Shown: positions 7,663 to 18,236 of the stretch, piece after piece
Position numbering within the stretch: position 1 is the first letter of the stretch
How the letters are laid out: every line of letters begins with the position of its first letter
NCBI RefSeq assembly: GCF_902498195.1
Contig: NZ_CABVIY010000003.1
Location: 186,001 to 250,000, forward strand
From: Pseudomonas fluorescens
GTDB lineage: Bacteria > Pseudomonadota > Gammaproteobacteria > Pseudomonadales > Pseudomonadaceae
DNA length: 64,000 nt
Direction: 5' to 3'
Translations under genes and position numbers: made by a program
Notes under the pieces: generated by a model
The model's database searches: none
What the model was told of the DNA's origin: nothing
The model's input: only the letters and a program-made list of their open reading frames with translations

Positions 7663-8727
7663 TCATGCCGGATGGCCCGCTACCTGTTCTCCCAATCGGT
7701 ACTGATTGTTCCCGCTGCGCTTGGCCGCATACATCGCCAGGTCGGCAATATGAATCAGCCGGTCCATGTTCGGCGCATGGTCGGGGAACACGGCGACGCC
7801 AAGGCTGGTGCCGATGTGGCGCTGCTCGTTCCCGAGGGTCACGGGCGGGGAGAGTTCGATGAAGATCTTCTGGCAGATGCTGCGGGCTTCGTCCTGCAGG
7901 CTGATGCCTTGGGGCAGGCCCTGCAGGATGACCACGAATTCGTCGCCACCGATGCGGGCGACCGTATCGGTGGCACTCAGGACGCGCTTGAGTCGGGTCG
8001 CGGTCGTGACCAGCACGCGGTCGCCGGCCGCATGGCCATAGTGGTCGTTGATCGCCTTGAAACCGTTCAGGTCGACGAACACCAATGCCACGCGGGTGGC
8101 GCTGACGCGTGCCTGTTCCAGCGCGTCGGACAGGCGTTCCTCAAGCACCAGGCGATTGGGCAAGCCGGTCAGTGGATCGAAGTGGGCCAGGTGTTGCAGG
8201 TAGCTGGCCGAGGCTTTTTCTTCGGTGATGTCGCGGACCACGCCCATCATCTTGACCGTTTCATCGTGGTCGTTCCTGACCACATTGCCGGTTTCCCGTA
8301 GCCAGCGAATGGTGCCGTCGGGCCAGACCACGCGGTATTCCTCGTCGTGGTTCTCGCCGGTTGCCAGGCAGCGCAGCTCGCCGGCCCGGACCCGGGCCCG
8401 GTCGTCCGGGTGCACGCAGGCGCAAAACAGCGCGTAGGAGGGCGTCACTTCGCCGATCTTGAACCCGAACATGGCGTAGATCGCTTCCGACCAGTAGAGC
8501 TTGTCGGTGTCCACGTCCCAGTCCCAGGTGCCGATGCGGGCGAAATACTGGCTGCGCTTGAAACGCTCGGCGTCACCGTCCTGGCGGATGTTACGGCCCT
8601 CGGCGAGGTCGCTGATGATCGCCCGGTACTCGGCCAGTTGCCGGCGCGACGCGCGCTCGCGAACAATCAACGCGATGATCAGAACGATAATCACCGAGCC
8701 GAGGGCGGTGCTGATCCAGGGCCACAT
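7663..8727 (-). CDS. Membrane-anchored PAS-GGDEF diguanylate cyclase
   Basis: A 354-residue protein with one N-terminal membrane helix (residues 5-22), a PAS/PAC sensor (about 55-170, WDWDVDTDKLYWS to MGVVRDITEEK) and a GGDEF domain (about 180-345). The active-site loop is intact (RIGGDEF), as are the preceding substrate-binding motifs (DPLTGLPNR, DLNGFKAINDHYGH), so it should make cyclic-di-GMP from two GTP. The RxxD inhibitory site five residues ahead of GGDEF is absent (TDTVA), so product inhibition at that site is unlikely. The signal sensed by the PAS domain is unknown. No strong Shine-Dalgarno sequence is visible at this ATG. Confidence 0.92.
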   Translation of the reverse strand: MWPWISTALGSVIIVLIIALIVRERASRRQLAEYRAIISDLAEGRNIRQDGDAERFKRSQYFARIGTWDWDVDTDKLYWSEAIYAMFGFKIGEVTPSYALFCACVHPDDRARVRAGELRCLATGENHDEEYRVVWPDGTIRWLRETGNVVRNDHDETVKMMGVVRDITEEKASASYLQHLAHFDPLTGLPNRLVLEERLSDALEQARVSATRVALVFVDLNGFKAINDHYGHAAGDRVLVTTATRLKRVLSATDTVARIGGDEFVVILQGLPQGISLQDEARSICQKIFIELSPPVTLGNEQRHIGTSLGVAVFPDHAPNMDRLIHIADLAMYAAKRSGNNQYRLGEQVAGHPA

Positions 8728-8856
8728 TAGTCGCGGGCTGCCATCATGGCGAAATGAACCGTACGGGAAGGTGGCGGTTATCTTAATTCACGGCAACGGC
8801 GGGAAACAGCGGTTAATCCCTCGTAATACAGGCTTTTCGCAGGTATTGGCTGATTT

Positions 8857-9180
8857 TTATAGCAATTCACCTTTATCCCACAGCCGTACCAGCTCGCCGG
8901 GGGCCCGGTCTTCAGGCACCTTCAACACCACTTCATCGTCCTGCTCGCCGGCAAAGAAGCGCACTTCGATCTGGTAGAAGCGCTGATCGCCGCCGCCGGG
9001 AGACGCGCTGGCCAGTGGCAGGCAACCTTCGAGCAACAGGCAGATGCGTGAGCGTTGGTCGATATCGCATTGCCCGAATTCGATTTCCCGAGGGCGGCTC
9101 AAGGCCTGGATGGCCGCAAAACCACCCTGGCGAGACAGGCGCACCACGGCACGCTCGTCCAGTGTTGGCAGGTTTTTCAT
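8857..9180 (-). CDS. Emfourin-like protealysin inhibitor
   Basis: A small protein of 107 residues with no signal peptide, encoded directly after an M4 metalloprotease gene and overlapping it by 4 bases (ATGA). Position, size and features (VRLSRQGGFAAI near the N-terminus, RFYQIEVRFF in the middle, VRLWD near the C-terminus) match emfourin, the slow-tight-binding inhibitor encoded next to protealysin in Serratia. The pair would let the cell hold the protease inactive. The 129 bases upstream of the neighbouring cyclase (8728-8856) contain no further gene. Confidence 0.85.
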   Translation of the reverse strand: MKNLPTLDERAVVRLSRQGGFAAIQALSRPREIEFGQCDIDQRSRICLLLEGCLPLASASPGGGDQRFYQIEVRFFAGEQDDEVVLKVPEDRAPGELVRLWDKGELL

Positions 9181-10241
9181 GGTGCCTCCTGCGTCAGGTC
9201 GACGCCCGTTTCAGCCCAGCCGTGTTGCACCGCGCGGGCCGCGTGGCTGCCAAAAAGCGCCTGGGCATGGGTGACAGTCAGTTGCGCGAAGGCACTGAAG
9301 GATGCTTCGCGGCTCAAGCGCCCATCGCACAGGGCGTCGTACCAGATACGGCCGGTTTTCTCCCACGCAAAGCCGCCCAGGGCCTTGGCCGCCAGATAAA
9401 ACGCACGGTTGGGAATGCCGGAGTTGATGTGCACGCCGCCATTGTCCTCCTGGGTGATGACGAATTTGCGCATGTGGTCCGGTTGCGGATCCTTGCCCAG
9501 CAGCGGGTCGTTGTAGGCGGTGCCCGGATGGGACATGGAACGCAGGCCGACGCCCTTGATGCGCGGCGTCAGCAAGTCCGCGCCGATCAGCCAGTCTGCC
9601 TGATCAGCGGTTTGTCCCAGTACATATTGCTTGATCAGCACACCGAACACGTCCGACAGCGATTCATTCAACGCCCCGGACTGATTGGCGTACTCCAGGC
9701 CGGCTTCGCTTTCGATCACGCCGTGGGTCAGTTCGTGGCCAATGACATCCAGCGAGCGGGTAAAGCGCTCGAAAATTTCACCGTCGCCGTCACCGAAGAC
9801 CATCTGCGAACCGTTCCAGAACGCATTCTCGTAGTGCTGGCCGTAATGCACGCTGCCGATCAGGGTGAAACCCTGGTTGTCGATGGAATCGCGACCCAGC
9901 ACCTTCCAGAAGAAATCGTAGCTGGCACCCAGTGCATCGTAGGCTTCATCGACCGCCGGATCGCCGCTGGCCGGCTGCCCTTCAAGGCGCACCGGCTGGC
10001 CGGGCAACAGCATTTTGCCCTGGGCGTCGTGAATGGCGCGTTGTGCCTGCCCGGGTTTGCGCGCTGGCGGCAGGATCGCGTTTGCCGAGGCGAGTGACGG
10101 TGGGCCGGGCGGGTGCCGCAGGGTACGCACATGGGTCAGCGTACTCAGGGCGCTGGAGCGCTGGTGTTCAGAACCGTGGGCGACGATGCGGTTGAGAATA
10201 TACGGCGGAATGAAACTGCGCAGGGCGAGTGAGCCGGTCAT
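9177..10241 (-). CDS. Protealysin-like M4 metallopeptidase
   Basis: A 354-residue thermolysin-family protease. The zinc motif HELTHGVIE and the downstream ligand segment ALNESLSDVFG are intact, and the catalytic His region is GGVHINSGIPNRAF. The N-terminus lacks a signal peptide but has the short protealysin-type propeptide motif SFIPPYIL, so this is the cytoplasmic or unusually exported protealysin group rather than a long-propeptide elastase. AGGGA lies ahead of the ATG at 10241. It forms a two-gene operon with the emfourin gene. In Serratia this protease cleaves actin and affects host invasion; whether that applies here is unknown. Confidence 0.92.
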   Translation of the reverse strand: MTGSLALRSFIPPYILNRIVAHGSEHQRSSALSTLTHVRTLRHPPGPPSLASANAILPPARKPGQAQRAIHDAQGKMLLPGQPVRLEGQPASGDPAVDEAYDALGASYDFFWKVLGRDSIDNQGFTLIGSVHYGQHYENAFWNGSQMVFGDGDGEIFERFTRSLDVIGHELTHGVIESEAGLEYANQSGALNESLSDVFGVLIKQYVLGQTADQADWLIGADLLTPRIKGVGLRSMSHPGTAYNDPLLGKDPQPDHMRKFVITQEDNGGVHINSGIPNRAFYLAAKALGGFAWEKTGRIWYDALCDGRLSREASFSAFAQLTVTHAQALFGSHAARAVQHGWAETGVDLTQEAP

Positions 10242-10385
10242 CAGAGGGTCCCTTTCTGAGTGGAACGTCGATACTTATGTGAACGGTAGCGGGGCCTTCG
10301 GTTCCGCGATTGCCAAAGACGCCGGTTTCTGCGAAAAACACCGCCCGCGCCCTGCGGACCGGGGCGATTGTGAACGAGTAGGCAT

Positions 10386-10724
10386 ATGAACGACGAATTG
10401 CAAATCATCGACCTTGAGCCCGGCGAGGGCAAAACAGCCGTCAAAGGCGCGCTCATCACCACCCAGTACCGTGGCTGGCTGGAAGACGGCAGCGAATTCG
10501 ACTCTTCCTACAGCCGGGGCAAGCCGTTCCAGTGCGTGATCGGCACCGGCCGGGTCATCAAGGGCTGGGATCAGGGCATCATGGGCATGCAGGTCGGTGG
10601 CAAGCGCAAGTTGTGGGTGCCGGCACACCTGGCCTATGGCGAGCGCACGATGGGCAAGATCCCGCCCCACTCGAATCTGCTGTTCGAGATTGAACTGCTG
10701 GAAGTGCTGACGCGGGATGATTGA
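10386..10724 (+). CDS. FKBP-type peptidyl-prolyl cis-trans isomerase
   Basis: A 112-residue single-domain FKBP without signal peptide, so cytoplasmic. The domain occupies almost the whole protein: the EDGSEFDSSY loop, the FQCVIGTGRVIKGWDQGI core with the Val-Ile-x-Gly-Trp signature, and the KIPPHSNLLFEIELLE C-terminal strand. It should catalyse proline isomerisation during protein folding. It is divergent from the protealysin gene, with a 144-base gap that may hold both promoters. Confidence 0.93.
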   Translation: MNDELQIIDLEPGEGKTAVKGALITTQYRGWLEDGSEFDSSYSRGKPFQCVIGTGRVIKGWDQGIMGMQVGGKRKLWVPAHLAYGERTMGKIPPHSNLLFEIELLEVLTRDD

Positions 10725-10753
10725 TCGGTTTGAAGTGTGTTTTCAGTCGGGTC

Positions 10754-10838
10754 GCTTTCGCGAGCAGGCTCGCTCCCATGGGTCAGGCGCCAGGTTGAAG
10801 TCGGCGCTGGACCTCTGAGAGCGAGACTTCTCGCGAAG
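10754..10838. repeat. Degenerate REP-type pair
   Basis: The left arm (CTTTCGCGAGCAGGCTCGCT) is well kept. The right arm (GAGAGCGAGACTTCTCGCGA) has several changes, so this looks like an old copy. It lies between the FKBP and SDR genes. Confidence 0.7.
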
Positions 10839-10872
10839 AACACGTTCTTACCTGTTGATATTGATGGGTTTT

Positions 10873-11616
10873 CTATCGAATCGAGTAGCCGCTATCGACG
10901 ATCCAGTCCTGGCCGATCACGTTGCGTGCGCCGTTGCCCAGCTGGAACAGAATCACATCGGCTACCGCCCCAGGCTCCAGGAACTGACCGCCGAGCAAGC
11001 GCTCATTGACCGTGTTGGCGACTGCGCTCAGTTCTTCGTTCTTGAGTCCCAGCGTCGACCAGATCGGCGTCGCGGTCGGGCCGGGGGACACGGTGTTGAT
11101 GCGGATGCCGTGGGGCGCCAGTTCCACCGCCAGGGTGCGCGCATGGTGGATCAGCGCGGCTTTGGAGGCGATGTAGGCCGCCAGGCCCGGGAAGGTCACT
11201 TGTGCCAGGAAGGTGCCGATAAACACCACCGAGGCGGTCGCCGCCAGTTGCCCGCGCAGGCAAGCCAGGGTGTTCAACGCGCCCGCGCCGTTGACCGCCC
11301 ATTGCCGGTCGAAAGCCCCCAGGTCAAGCCCGTCGGCCAGTTGTGCAATGCCGGCGTTCGGCACCAGGTAGCTCACGGGGCCCAGGGTCGAGGCCTGTTT
11401 CGCCAGGCGCTCCAGGTCGGCCGGGCGGGTCACGTCGCCGGCTACCCACGACAGTTGCGTCTTGAAGCGTTCGGCCAGTTCACCGAGGCCGCCGATCTGG
11501 CGCGACATCGCCAGCACGCGCGCGCCTTGGGCGAGCAAGCGTTCGGTAACCGCCAGGCCAATGCCGGAACTGGCACCGGTGACGACCGCCAGACGGTCTT
11601 GAAAAGTGTTGTTCAT
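10873..11616 (-). CDS. SDR family oxidoreductase with Thr at the catalytic Ser position
   Basis: A 247-residue classical SDR. It has TGASSGIG near residue 14, a NAG motif (PNAGIAQ), YIASK as the YxxxK motif and the PGPTATP loop. Thirteen residues before the Tyr, where the triad serine should be, the protein has Thr (FIGTF), which may lower or change activity. The C-terminus (GQDWIVDSGYSIR) resembles the usual cofactor/substrate loop end. It is a single gene with repeats on both sides. The substrate is unknown. Confidence 0.87.
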   Translation of the reverse strand: MNNTFQDRLAVVTGASSGIGLAVTERLLAQGARVLAMSRQIGGLGELAERFKTQLSWVAGDVTRPADLERLAKQASTLGPVSYLVPNAGIAQLADGLDLGAFDRQWAVNGAGALNTLACLRGQLAATASVVFIGTFLAQVTFPGLAAYIASKAALIHHARTLAVELAPHGIRINTVSPGPTATPIWSTLGLKNEELSAVANTVNERLLGGQFLEPGAVADVILFQLGNGARNVIGQDWIVDSGYSIR

Positions 11617-11769
11617 ACAGAGGTTTCCTTTTGGTCAGTGAGCTTTTACACAACACCTACCAAAAATCAGGCCAATGTGACGGGCCTTTAAGTACGGGCG
11701 TTCCAGGTTGGTTGTGGTTGTTTTGACTCTGGTCATTAAGACTGCGTCTGGTCTTAATGACCGTTATCC

Positions 11770-11863
11770 GTAGGAGCGAGCTCTGCTCGCGATGAAGGGC
11801 GGGGTGGAGTGTCAGGTTTCCATTGTCATCGTTGAAGACCATCGCGAGCAGGCTCGCTCCTAC
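11770..11863. repeat. REP-type inverted pair (GTAGGAGC variant)
   Basis: GTAGGAGCGAGCTCTGCTCG on the left and its near complement on the right, 94 bp in all. It lies just beyond the ilvE terminator. Confidence 0.88.
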
Positions 11864-11872
11864 AAAGGGCAC

Positions 11873-11915
11873 AAAAAAAATCGCCGCCCCCGGAAGCCGG
11901 GGGCGGCGATTTTTC
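11873..11915 (-). terminator. Rho-independent terminator of ilvE
   Basis: A GC-rich perfect stem (ATCGCCGCCCCCGG / CCGGGGGCGGCGAT, loop AAG) flanked by A and T runs. On the minus strand it ends in eight T residues, 20 bases after the ilvE stop. The T run on the plus strand is shorter, so it may also work weakly in that direction. Confidence 0.9.
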
Positions 11916-11934
11916 AGTGCGGGCGGGCGTCAGG

Positions 11935-12954
11935 TCAAACCTTGACGATCCAGCCGGCTGGCGCTTCGATGTCGCCGGTTTGCACGCCGGTCAGCTCTTT
12001 GTAGAGCTTCTGGGTGATCGGGCCGACTTCGGTTTCGCTGTGGAACACGTGCAGGTGATCGTTGTAGTGGATGCCGCCGATCGGGGTGATCACGGCGGCC
12101 GTACCGCAGGCACCGGCTTCCTTGAAGTCCGAGAGCTTGTCGATGAACACGTCGCCTTCGATCACTTCCAGGCCCAGACGGGTCTTGGCCAGCTCGATCA
12201 GCGACAGACGGGTGATGCCCGGCAGTACCGACGGCGAATTCGGGGTCACGAACTTGTTGTCGTGGGTGATCCCGAAGAAGTTGGCCGAACCGACTTCCTC
12301 GATCTTCTTGTGGGTCATTGGATCCAGGTAGATGGCGTCGGCGAAGTGCGCCTTCTTGGCCTGGGAGCCCGGCATCAGGCTGGCGGCGTAGTTGCCACCG
12401 ACCTTGGCGGCACCGGTGCCTTGTGGCGCGGCGCGGTCGTAGCCGGAGATCTGGAAGTTGTGCGGGGTCAGGCCGCCCTTGAAGTAGGCGCCGACCGGGA
12501 TCGCGAACACCGAGAAGATGAACTCGGGGGCGGTACGCACGCCGATGTTGTCACCCACGCCGATCACGAACGGACGCAGGTACAGCGCGCCGCCGGTGCC
12601 GTAAGGCGGGATGAAGCGTTCGTTGGCGCGGACCACGTCCTTGCACGCTTCGATGAATTGCTCGGTCGACACATGCGGCATCAGCAGGCGGGTGCAGCTG
12701 CGCTGCATGCGCGCGGCGTTCTGGTCCGGACGGAACAGGTTGATCGAGCCGTCCTTGCAACGATAGGCCTTCAGGCCTTCGAAGCATTGCTGGCCGTAGT
12801 GAAGGGCCGTGGAGCCTTCGCTGATGTGCAGCACGTTATCTTCGGTCAGGGTGCCTTTGTCCCACTCGCCATTACGCCAGTACGACAGATAGCGCTTGTC
12901 GGTCTTGATGTAGTCAAAACCCAGCTTGTCCCAATTGATGCTTTCGTTACCCAT
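11935..12954 (-). CDS. ilvE: Branched-chain amino acid aminotransferase
   Basis: A 339-residue fold-type IV PLP aminotransferase of the longer (eukaryote-like) BCAT group. It exchanges the amino group between valine, leucine or isoleucine and 2-oxoglutarate. Seen are the PLP-lysine region (GGNYAASLMPGSQAKK), the signature EEVGSANFFGI and the glycine-rich GACGTAAVITPIG loop. The ATG at 12954, with GAGG 5 bases ahead, is used in place of an upstream GTG at 12969. It lies 191 bases beyond lpdV on the same strand, and its products are the substrates of the bkd complex. A strong terminator follows. Confidence 0.94.
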   Translation of the reverse strand: MGNESINWDKLGFDYIKTDKRYLSYWRNGEWDKGTLTEDNVLHISEGSTALHYGQQCFEGLKAYRCKDGSINLFRPDQNAARMQRSCTRLLMPHVSTEQFIEACKDVVRANERFIPPYGTGGALYLRPFVIGVGDNIGVRTAPEFIFSVFAIPVGAYFKGGLTPHNFQISGYDRAAPQGTGAAKVGGNYAASLMPGSQAKKAHFADAIYLDPMTHKKIEEVGSANFFGITHDNKFVTPNSPSVLPGITRLSLIELAKTRLGLEVIEGDVFIDKLSDFKEAGACGTAAVITPIGGIHYNDHLHVFHSETEVGPITQKLYKELTGVQTGDIEAPAGWIVKV

Positions 12955-13064
12955 GACACCCTCTATCACTTAACAACCGCCGAAACGGTTCAAGGCTTCT
13001 GACGTTTTTCCGGATGGGCACAACAATACTTCATTCCAAGGCTGTTTCGCAGTGTAAAAAAGCT

Positions 13065-13139
13065 AAAAGATCGCAGCCTGCGGCAGCTCCTACATGATCG
13101 GTGAACCCCCGTAGGAGCTGCCGAAGGCTGCGATCTTTT
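13065..13139. repeat. Second-type inverted repeat (AAAGATCGCAGCCT family)
   Basis: Arms AAAAGATCGCAGCCTGCGGC and GCCGAAGGCTGCGATCTTTT enclose GCTCCTAC/GTAGGAGC. The outer sequence differs from the common REP type. It sits between lpdV and ilvE. A related copy is at 51786-51877. Confidence 0.85.
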
Positions 13140-13144
13140 GATCT

Positions 13145-14527
13145 TTACAGGTGCAAAGCATGCCCCAAGGCTCGCAACGCCGCTTCCTGCACTGCCTCGC
13201 CGAGCGTCGGATGGGCATGGATGGTGCCGCCGATGTCTTCCAGCCGCGCGCCCATTTCCAGGCTTTGCGCAAAGGCCGTGGACAACTCGGACACCCCGAC
13301 ACCCACGGCTTGCCAGCCGACAATCAGATGATTGTCGCGACGGGCGACGACGCGCACGAAGCCGCTTTTCGACTCCAGCGTCATCGCCCGGCCGTTGGCG
13401 GCGAACGGGAAGCTGGAGACGATGCAGTCCAGGCCGGCCGCCTTGGCCTCGTCCGGGGTCTTGCCGACCACCACCAGTTCCGGGTCGGTGAAGCACACGG
13501 CCGCAATGGCAGTGGGGTTGAACTCGCGGGACTTGCCGCTGATCAGTTCGGCCACCATCTCACCCTGGGCCATCGCCCGATGGGCGAGCATCGGTTCGCC
13601 GCTCAGGTCGCCAATGGCATACACGTTGCGCATGCTGGTCTGGCAGCGGTTGTCGATCTTGATCGACGAACCGTTCATGTCCAGGTTCAGCGCTTCGAGG
13701 TTCCAACCCTGGGTGTTGGGTTTACGGCCCACGGCCACCAGCACCTGGTCGGTTTCCAGGCTCAGGGTGTCACCGTCCGGTGTGCTGACTTGCAAGGTAT
13801 TTTCATTTGAATCAAAGGCCTGCACGCTGTGCTTCAAGTAAAGCTTCACACCGAGCTTCTTCAGTTCGTCGTGCACCGGCTGGGTCAGTTCGGCGTCGTA
13901 GGCCGGCAGGATACGTTCCTGGGCTTCGACCACGCTGACCTCGGCGCCGAGCTTGCGATAGGCAATCCCCAGTTCCAGGCCGATGTAGCCGCCACCGACC
14001 ACGATCAAGCGCTTGGGCACGGAGGCGGGTGCCAGGGCTTCGGTGGAAGAAATGATCGGCCCGCCAATCGGCAACATCGGCAGGTTGACGCTTTTCGATC
14101 CGGTGGCCAGGACCAGGTGTTCGCACTGGATGCGCGTGTCGCCGACGTCGACGGTTTTGCCGTCCACGACCTTGGCCCAGCCCGGGATGACCTGGACCTT
14201 GTTCTTTTTCAGCAGCGCCGCGACACCGGTGGTCAGGCGATCGACGATGCCGTCCTTCCATTCGACGCTCTTGCCGATGTCCAGCGTCGGCGCCGGCACA
14301 TTGATGCCCAGCGCCGAATGCTGGCTGTGATGTCGGGTCTGGTGAAACTGTTCAGCGACGTGAATCAGGGCCTTGGACGGAATGCAGCCGATGTTCAGGC
14401 AGGTGCCGCCCAACGATTGGCCTTCCACCAGTATGGTCGGGATGCCCAACTGACCGGCACGGATCGCCGTCACATAACCGCCAGGGCCGCCGCCGATGAT
14501 CAGCAGCGTGGTGTGCAGAGTCTGCAT
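13145..14527 (-). CDS. lpdV: Dihydrolipoyl dehydrogenase (E3) of the branched-chain keto acid complex
   Basis: A 460-residue flavoprotein disulfide reductase that reoxidises the lipoyl groups of E2 and reduces NAD+. It has the FAD motif GGGPGG (about residue 12), the redox-active disulfide [13 protein letters not shown] (about 40-52), an NAD motif [10 protein letters not shown] (about 176) and the C-terminal His-Glu pair in [10 protein letters not shown]. It begins 3 bases after the bkdB stop and is the last gene of the bkd operon, as for LPD-Val in P. putida. Confidence 0.95.
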   Translation of the reverse strand: MQTLHTTLLIIGGGPGGYVTAIRAGQLGIPTILVEGQSLGGTCLNIGCIPSKALIHVAEQFHQTRHHSQHSALGINVPAPTLDIGKSVEWKDGIVDRLTTGVAALLKKNKVQVIPGWAKVVDGKTVDVGDTRIQCEHLVLATGSKSVNLPMLPIGGPIISSTEALAPASVPKRLIVVGGGYIGLELGIAYRKLGAEVSVVEAQERILPAYDAELTQPVHDELKKLGVKLYLKHSVQAFDSNENTLQVSTPDGDTLSLETDQVLVAVGRKPNTQGWNLEALNLDMNGSSIKIDNRCQTSMRNVYAIGDLSGEPMLAHRAMAQGEMVAELISGKSREFNPTAIAAVCFTDPELVVVGKTPDEAKAAGLDCIVSSFPFAANGRAMTLESKSGFVRVVARRDNHLIVGWQAVGVGVSELSTAFAQSLEMGARLEDIGGTIHAHPTLGEAVQEAALRALGHALHL

Positions 14528-14530
14528 GTC

Positions 14531-15802
14531 TTACTCCATAAACAGCGTGGCGGGTTGTTCGAGCAGGCCGCGCACGGCCTGGATGAAGAGCGCCGCGTCC
14601 ATGCCGTCGACCACGCGGTGATCGAAGGAGCTGGAGAGGTTCATCATCTTGCGGACCACGATCTGGCCTTTGATCACCATCGGCCGTTCGACGATCTTGT
14701 TCACGCCGACAATCGCCACTTCCGGCAGGTTCAGCACCGGGGTGCTGACGATCCCGCCCAACGCGCCGAGGCTGGTCAGGGTGATGCTGGAGCCGGAGAG
14801 TTCATCGCGGCTGGCCTTGCCGTTGCGCGCGGCGGTGGCCAGGCGGGCGATTTCCGCCGCGCTGTCCCACAGGCTGCGAGCTTCGGCGTGACGCACGACC
14901 GGCACCATCAAGCCGATGTCGGCCTGGGTGGCGATGCCCACATGCACCGCGCCGAGGCGGGTGATGACCTGGGCTTCGTCGTCGTAGCGGGCGTTGATCT
15001 GCGGGAAATCGCGCAGGGCCACGACCAGGGCGCGGACCAGGAACGGCAGCAAGGTCAGCTTGCCACGGGTCGCGCCGTGTTTTTCGTTGAGGTGCGCGCG
15101 CAGTTCTTCGACGGCCGTGACGTCGATTTCCTCGACGTAGCTGAAGTGAGCGGCGCGTTGCGTGGCGTCCTGCATGCGCTGGGCAATCTTGCGGCGCATG
15201 CCGATCACCGGGATCTGTTCTTCGTCGATACGCTGGGCGTAGGCGCTGCTGGCGGACGAGGCATTGGACTGGCCCTGGGCCAGGTAGGCCTCCAGGTCAT
15301 CGTGCAATACCCGACCGGCCGGGCCGGAACCGCGTACCAGACGCAATTGAATGCCCAGGTCCAGCGCATGTTTGCGCACCGCCGGGGAGGCCAGCGGACG
15401 TTCATCGGCTTCACGAGCGACCATCGGCCCCTGGCAGGCGGCTGCCGGACGAGGGGCGGCTGGCGCCGGCTTGTTTTCCACGACGGGCTCAACCTTCGGT
15501 GCTTCCACCGGGGTTTCCTTGACCGCGGCTGGATGAGCCGATTCTTTAACGTTGCCCGCGCCTTCGACTTCAATGCTGATCAGCACGCTGCCGACCGCCA
15601 TGACTTCGCCCGGCTGCCCGCCGAGGGCGATGACCTTGCCATGCACCGGCGAGGGAATATCCACCATCGCCTTGTCGGTCATGACATCGGCCAGCACCTG
15701 GTCCTCGACGACCAGGTCGCCGACTTTCACGTGCCACTGAGACAATTCAACTTCTGCGATGCCTTCGCCAATGTCCGGCATCTTGATAACGTGCGTGCCC
15801 AT
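14531..15802 (-). CDS. bkdB: Dihydrolipoyl transacylase (E2) of the branched-chain keto acid complex
   Basis: A 423-residue E2 core subunit. The order is one lipoyl domain (1-80, lipoylated Lys in VMTDKAMVDIP), a Pro/Ala linker (about 85-135), a peripheral-subunit-binding domain (about 140-180, SPAVRKHALDLG) and the acyltransferase domain (about 200-423) with the catalytic DHRVVDG. It transfers branched acyl groups from E1 to CoA. The start adjoins the bkdA2 stop, so it is translated within the bkd operon. Confidence 0.95.
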   Translation of the reverse strand: MGTHVIKMPDIGEGIAEVELSQWHVKVGDLVVEDQVLADVMTDKAMVDIPSPVHGKVIALGGQPGEVMAVGSVLISIEVEGAGNVKESAHPAAVKETPVEAPKVEPVVENKPAPAAPRPAAACQGPMVAREADERPLASPAVRKHALDLGIQLRLVRGSGPAGRVLHDDLEAYLAQGQSNASSASSAYAQRIDEEQIPVIGMRRKIAQRMQDATQRAAHFSYVEEIDVTAVEELRAHLNEKHGATRGKLTLLPFLVRALVVALRDFPQINARYDDEAQVITRLGAVHVGIATQADIGLMVPVVRHAEARSLWDSAAEIARLATAARNGKASRDELSGSSITLTSLGALGGIVSTPVLNLPEVAIVGVNKIVERPMVIKGQIVVRKMMNLSSSFDHRVVDGMDAALFIQAVRGLLEQPATLFME

Positions 15803-16861
15803 TCAGACCTCCATGACCCGTTTCAACGCCGCGCCCACACGGGACGGCCCTGGGAAATACGCCCACTCCTGCGCGTGCGGGTAGGGGGTGTCCCAACCGG
15901 TGACGCGTTCGATCGGCGCTTCCAGGTGGTGGAAGCAGTGTTCCTGCACCAGCGCCGCCAGTTCGGCGCCGAAACCGCAGGTGCGGGTCGCTTCGTGAAC
16001 GATCACGCAACGGCCGGTTTTCTTCACCGACCGGGTGATGGTTTCCAGGTCCAGCGGCCACAGGCTGCGCAGGTCGATGACTTCGGCATCGATGCCGCTT
16101 TCTTGCGCGGCGACTTGCGACACATACACGGTGGTGCCGTAGGTCAGGATGGTCACGTCCTTGCCAGGACGGGTGATGGCGGCAACGTCCAGCGGCACCG
16201 TGTAGTAGCCGTCCGGCACCTGCGCGGCCGGGTGTTTCGACCAGGGGGTCACCGGGCGGTCGTGGTGGCCGTCGAACGGGCCGTTGTACAGGCGCTTGGG
16301 CTCCAGGAAGATCACCGGGTCATCGTTTTCGATGGAGGCAATCAGCAGGCCTTTGGCGTCGTAGGGGTTGGAGGGCATGACGGTACGCAGGCCGCAGACC
16401 TGGGTGAACATCGCCTCGATGCTCTGGCTGTGGGTCTGGCCGCCGTAGATGCCGCCACCGCAAGGCATGCGCAGGGTCATCGGCGCGGTGAATTCCCCGG
16501 CCGAGCGATAACGCAGGCGCGCGGCTTCGGAAATGATCTGGTCGGACGCCGGGTACACGTAGTCGGCGAACTGGATTTCCGCCACCGGGCGCAAACCATA
16601 GGCGCCCATGCCCACGGCAACACCGACGATGCCGCTTTCGGAGATCGGCGCGTCGAACACCCGCGAGGTGCCGTACTTGGTCTGCAAGCCTTCGGTGCAA
16701 CGGAATACGCCGCCGAAGTAGCCCACGTCCTGGCCGAACACCACAACGTTGTCGTCACGCTCAAGCATCACATCCATGGCCGAGCGCAGGGCCTGGATCA
16801 TGGTCATGGTGGTCGTGGTCATGGCGGTTTCCAGCGCAATATTGTTGTTGTGATCGTTCAT
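15803..16861 (-). CDS. bkdA2: 2-Oxoisovalerate dehydrogenase E1 beta subunit
   Basis: A 352-residue transketolase-like beta subunit of the thiamine-diphosphate E1 (alpha2beta2). The Pyr-binding domain starts at MIQALRSAMDVMLERD and holds the conserved Glu in PVAEIQFADY. The C-terminal transketolase domain carries DLRSLWPLD and the HEA motif (VIVHEATRT). It lies 1 base after bkdA1 and directly before bkdB. Its N-terminal 15 residues are low in complexity (HNNNIALETAMTTTTMT), and a later start within them is possible. Confidence 0.95.
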   Translation of the reverse strand: MNDHNNNIALETAMTTTTMTMIQALRSAMDVMLERDDNVVVFGQDVGYFGGVFRCTEGLQTKYGTSRVFDAPISESGIVGVAVGMGAYGLRPVAEIQFADYVYPASDQIISEAARLRYRSAGEFTAPMTLRMPCGGGIYGGQTHSQSIEAMFTQVCGLRTVMPSNPYDAKGLLIASIENDDPVIFLEPKRLYNGPFDGHHDRPVTPWSKHPAAQVPDGYYTVPLDVAAITRPGKDVTILTYGTTVYVSQVAAQESGIDAEVIDLRSLWPLDLETITRSVKKTGRCVIVHEATRTCGFGAELAALVQEHCFHHLEAPIERVTGWDTPYPHAQEWAYFPGPSRVGAALKRVMEV

Positions 16862-16862
16862 G

Positions 16863-18143
<1,281 letters not shown>

Positions 18144-18146
18144 TCA

Positions 18147-18162
18147 TTCTTTGATCAAAGAA
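18147..18162. promoter_or_regulatory. Palindrome in the bkdA1-bkdR gap (possible BkdR site)
   Basis: A perfect 16-bp palindrome, TTCTTTGATCAAAGAA, 49 bases upstream of bkdA1. BkdR of P. putida is known to bind this intergenic region; assigning this sequence to it is inference. Confidence 0.5.
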
Positions 18163-18236
18163 ATCTTGTCCTACAACAATCATAGGCCCGGCCAAGAAGA
18201 ATATTTCTCTCTGTTTCGTTGCGCTTCAGATCATTT

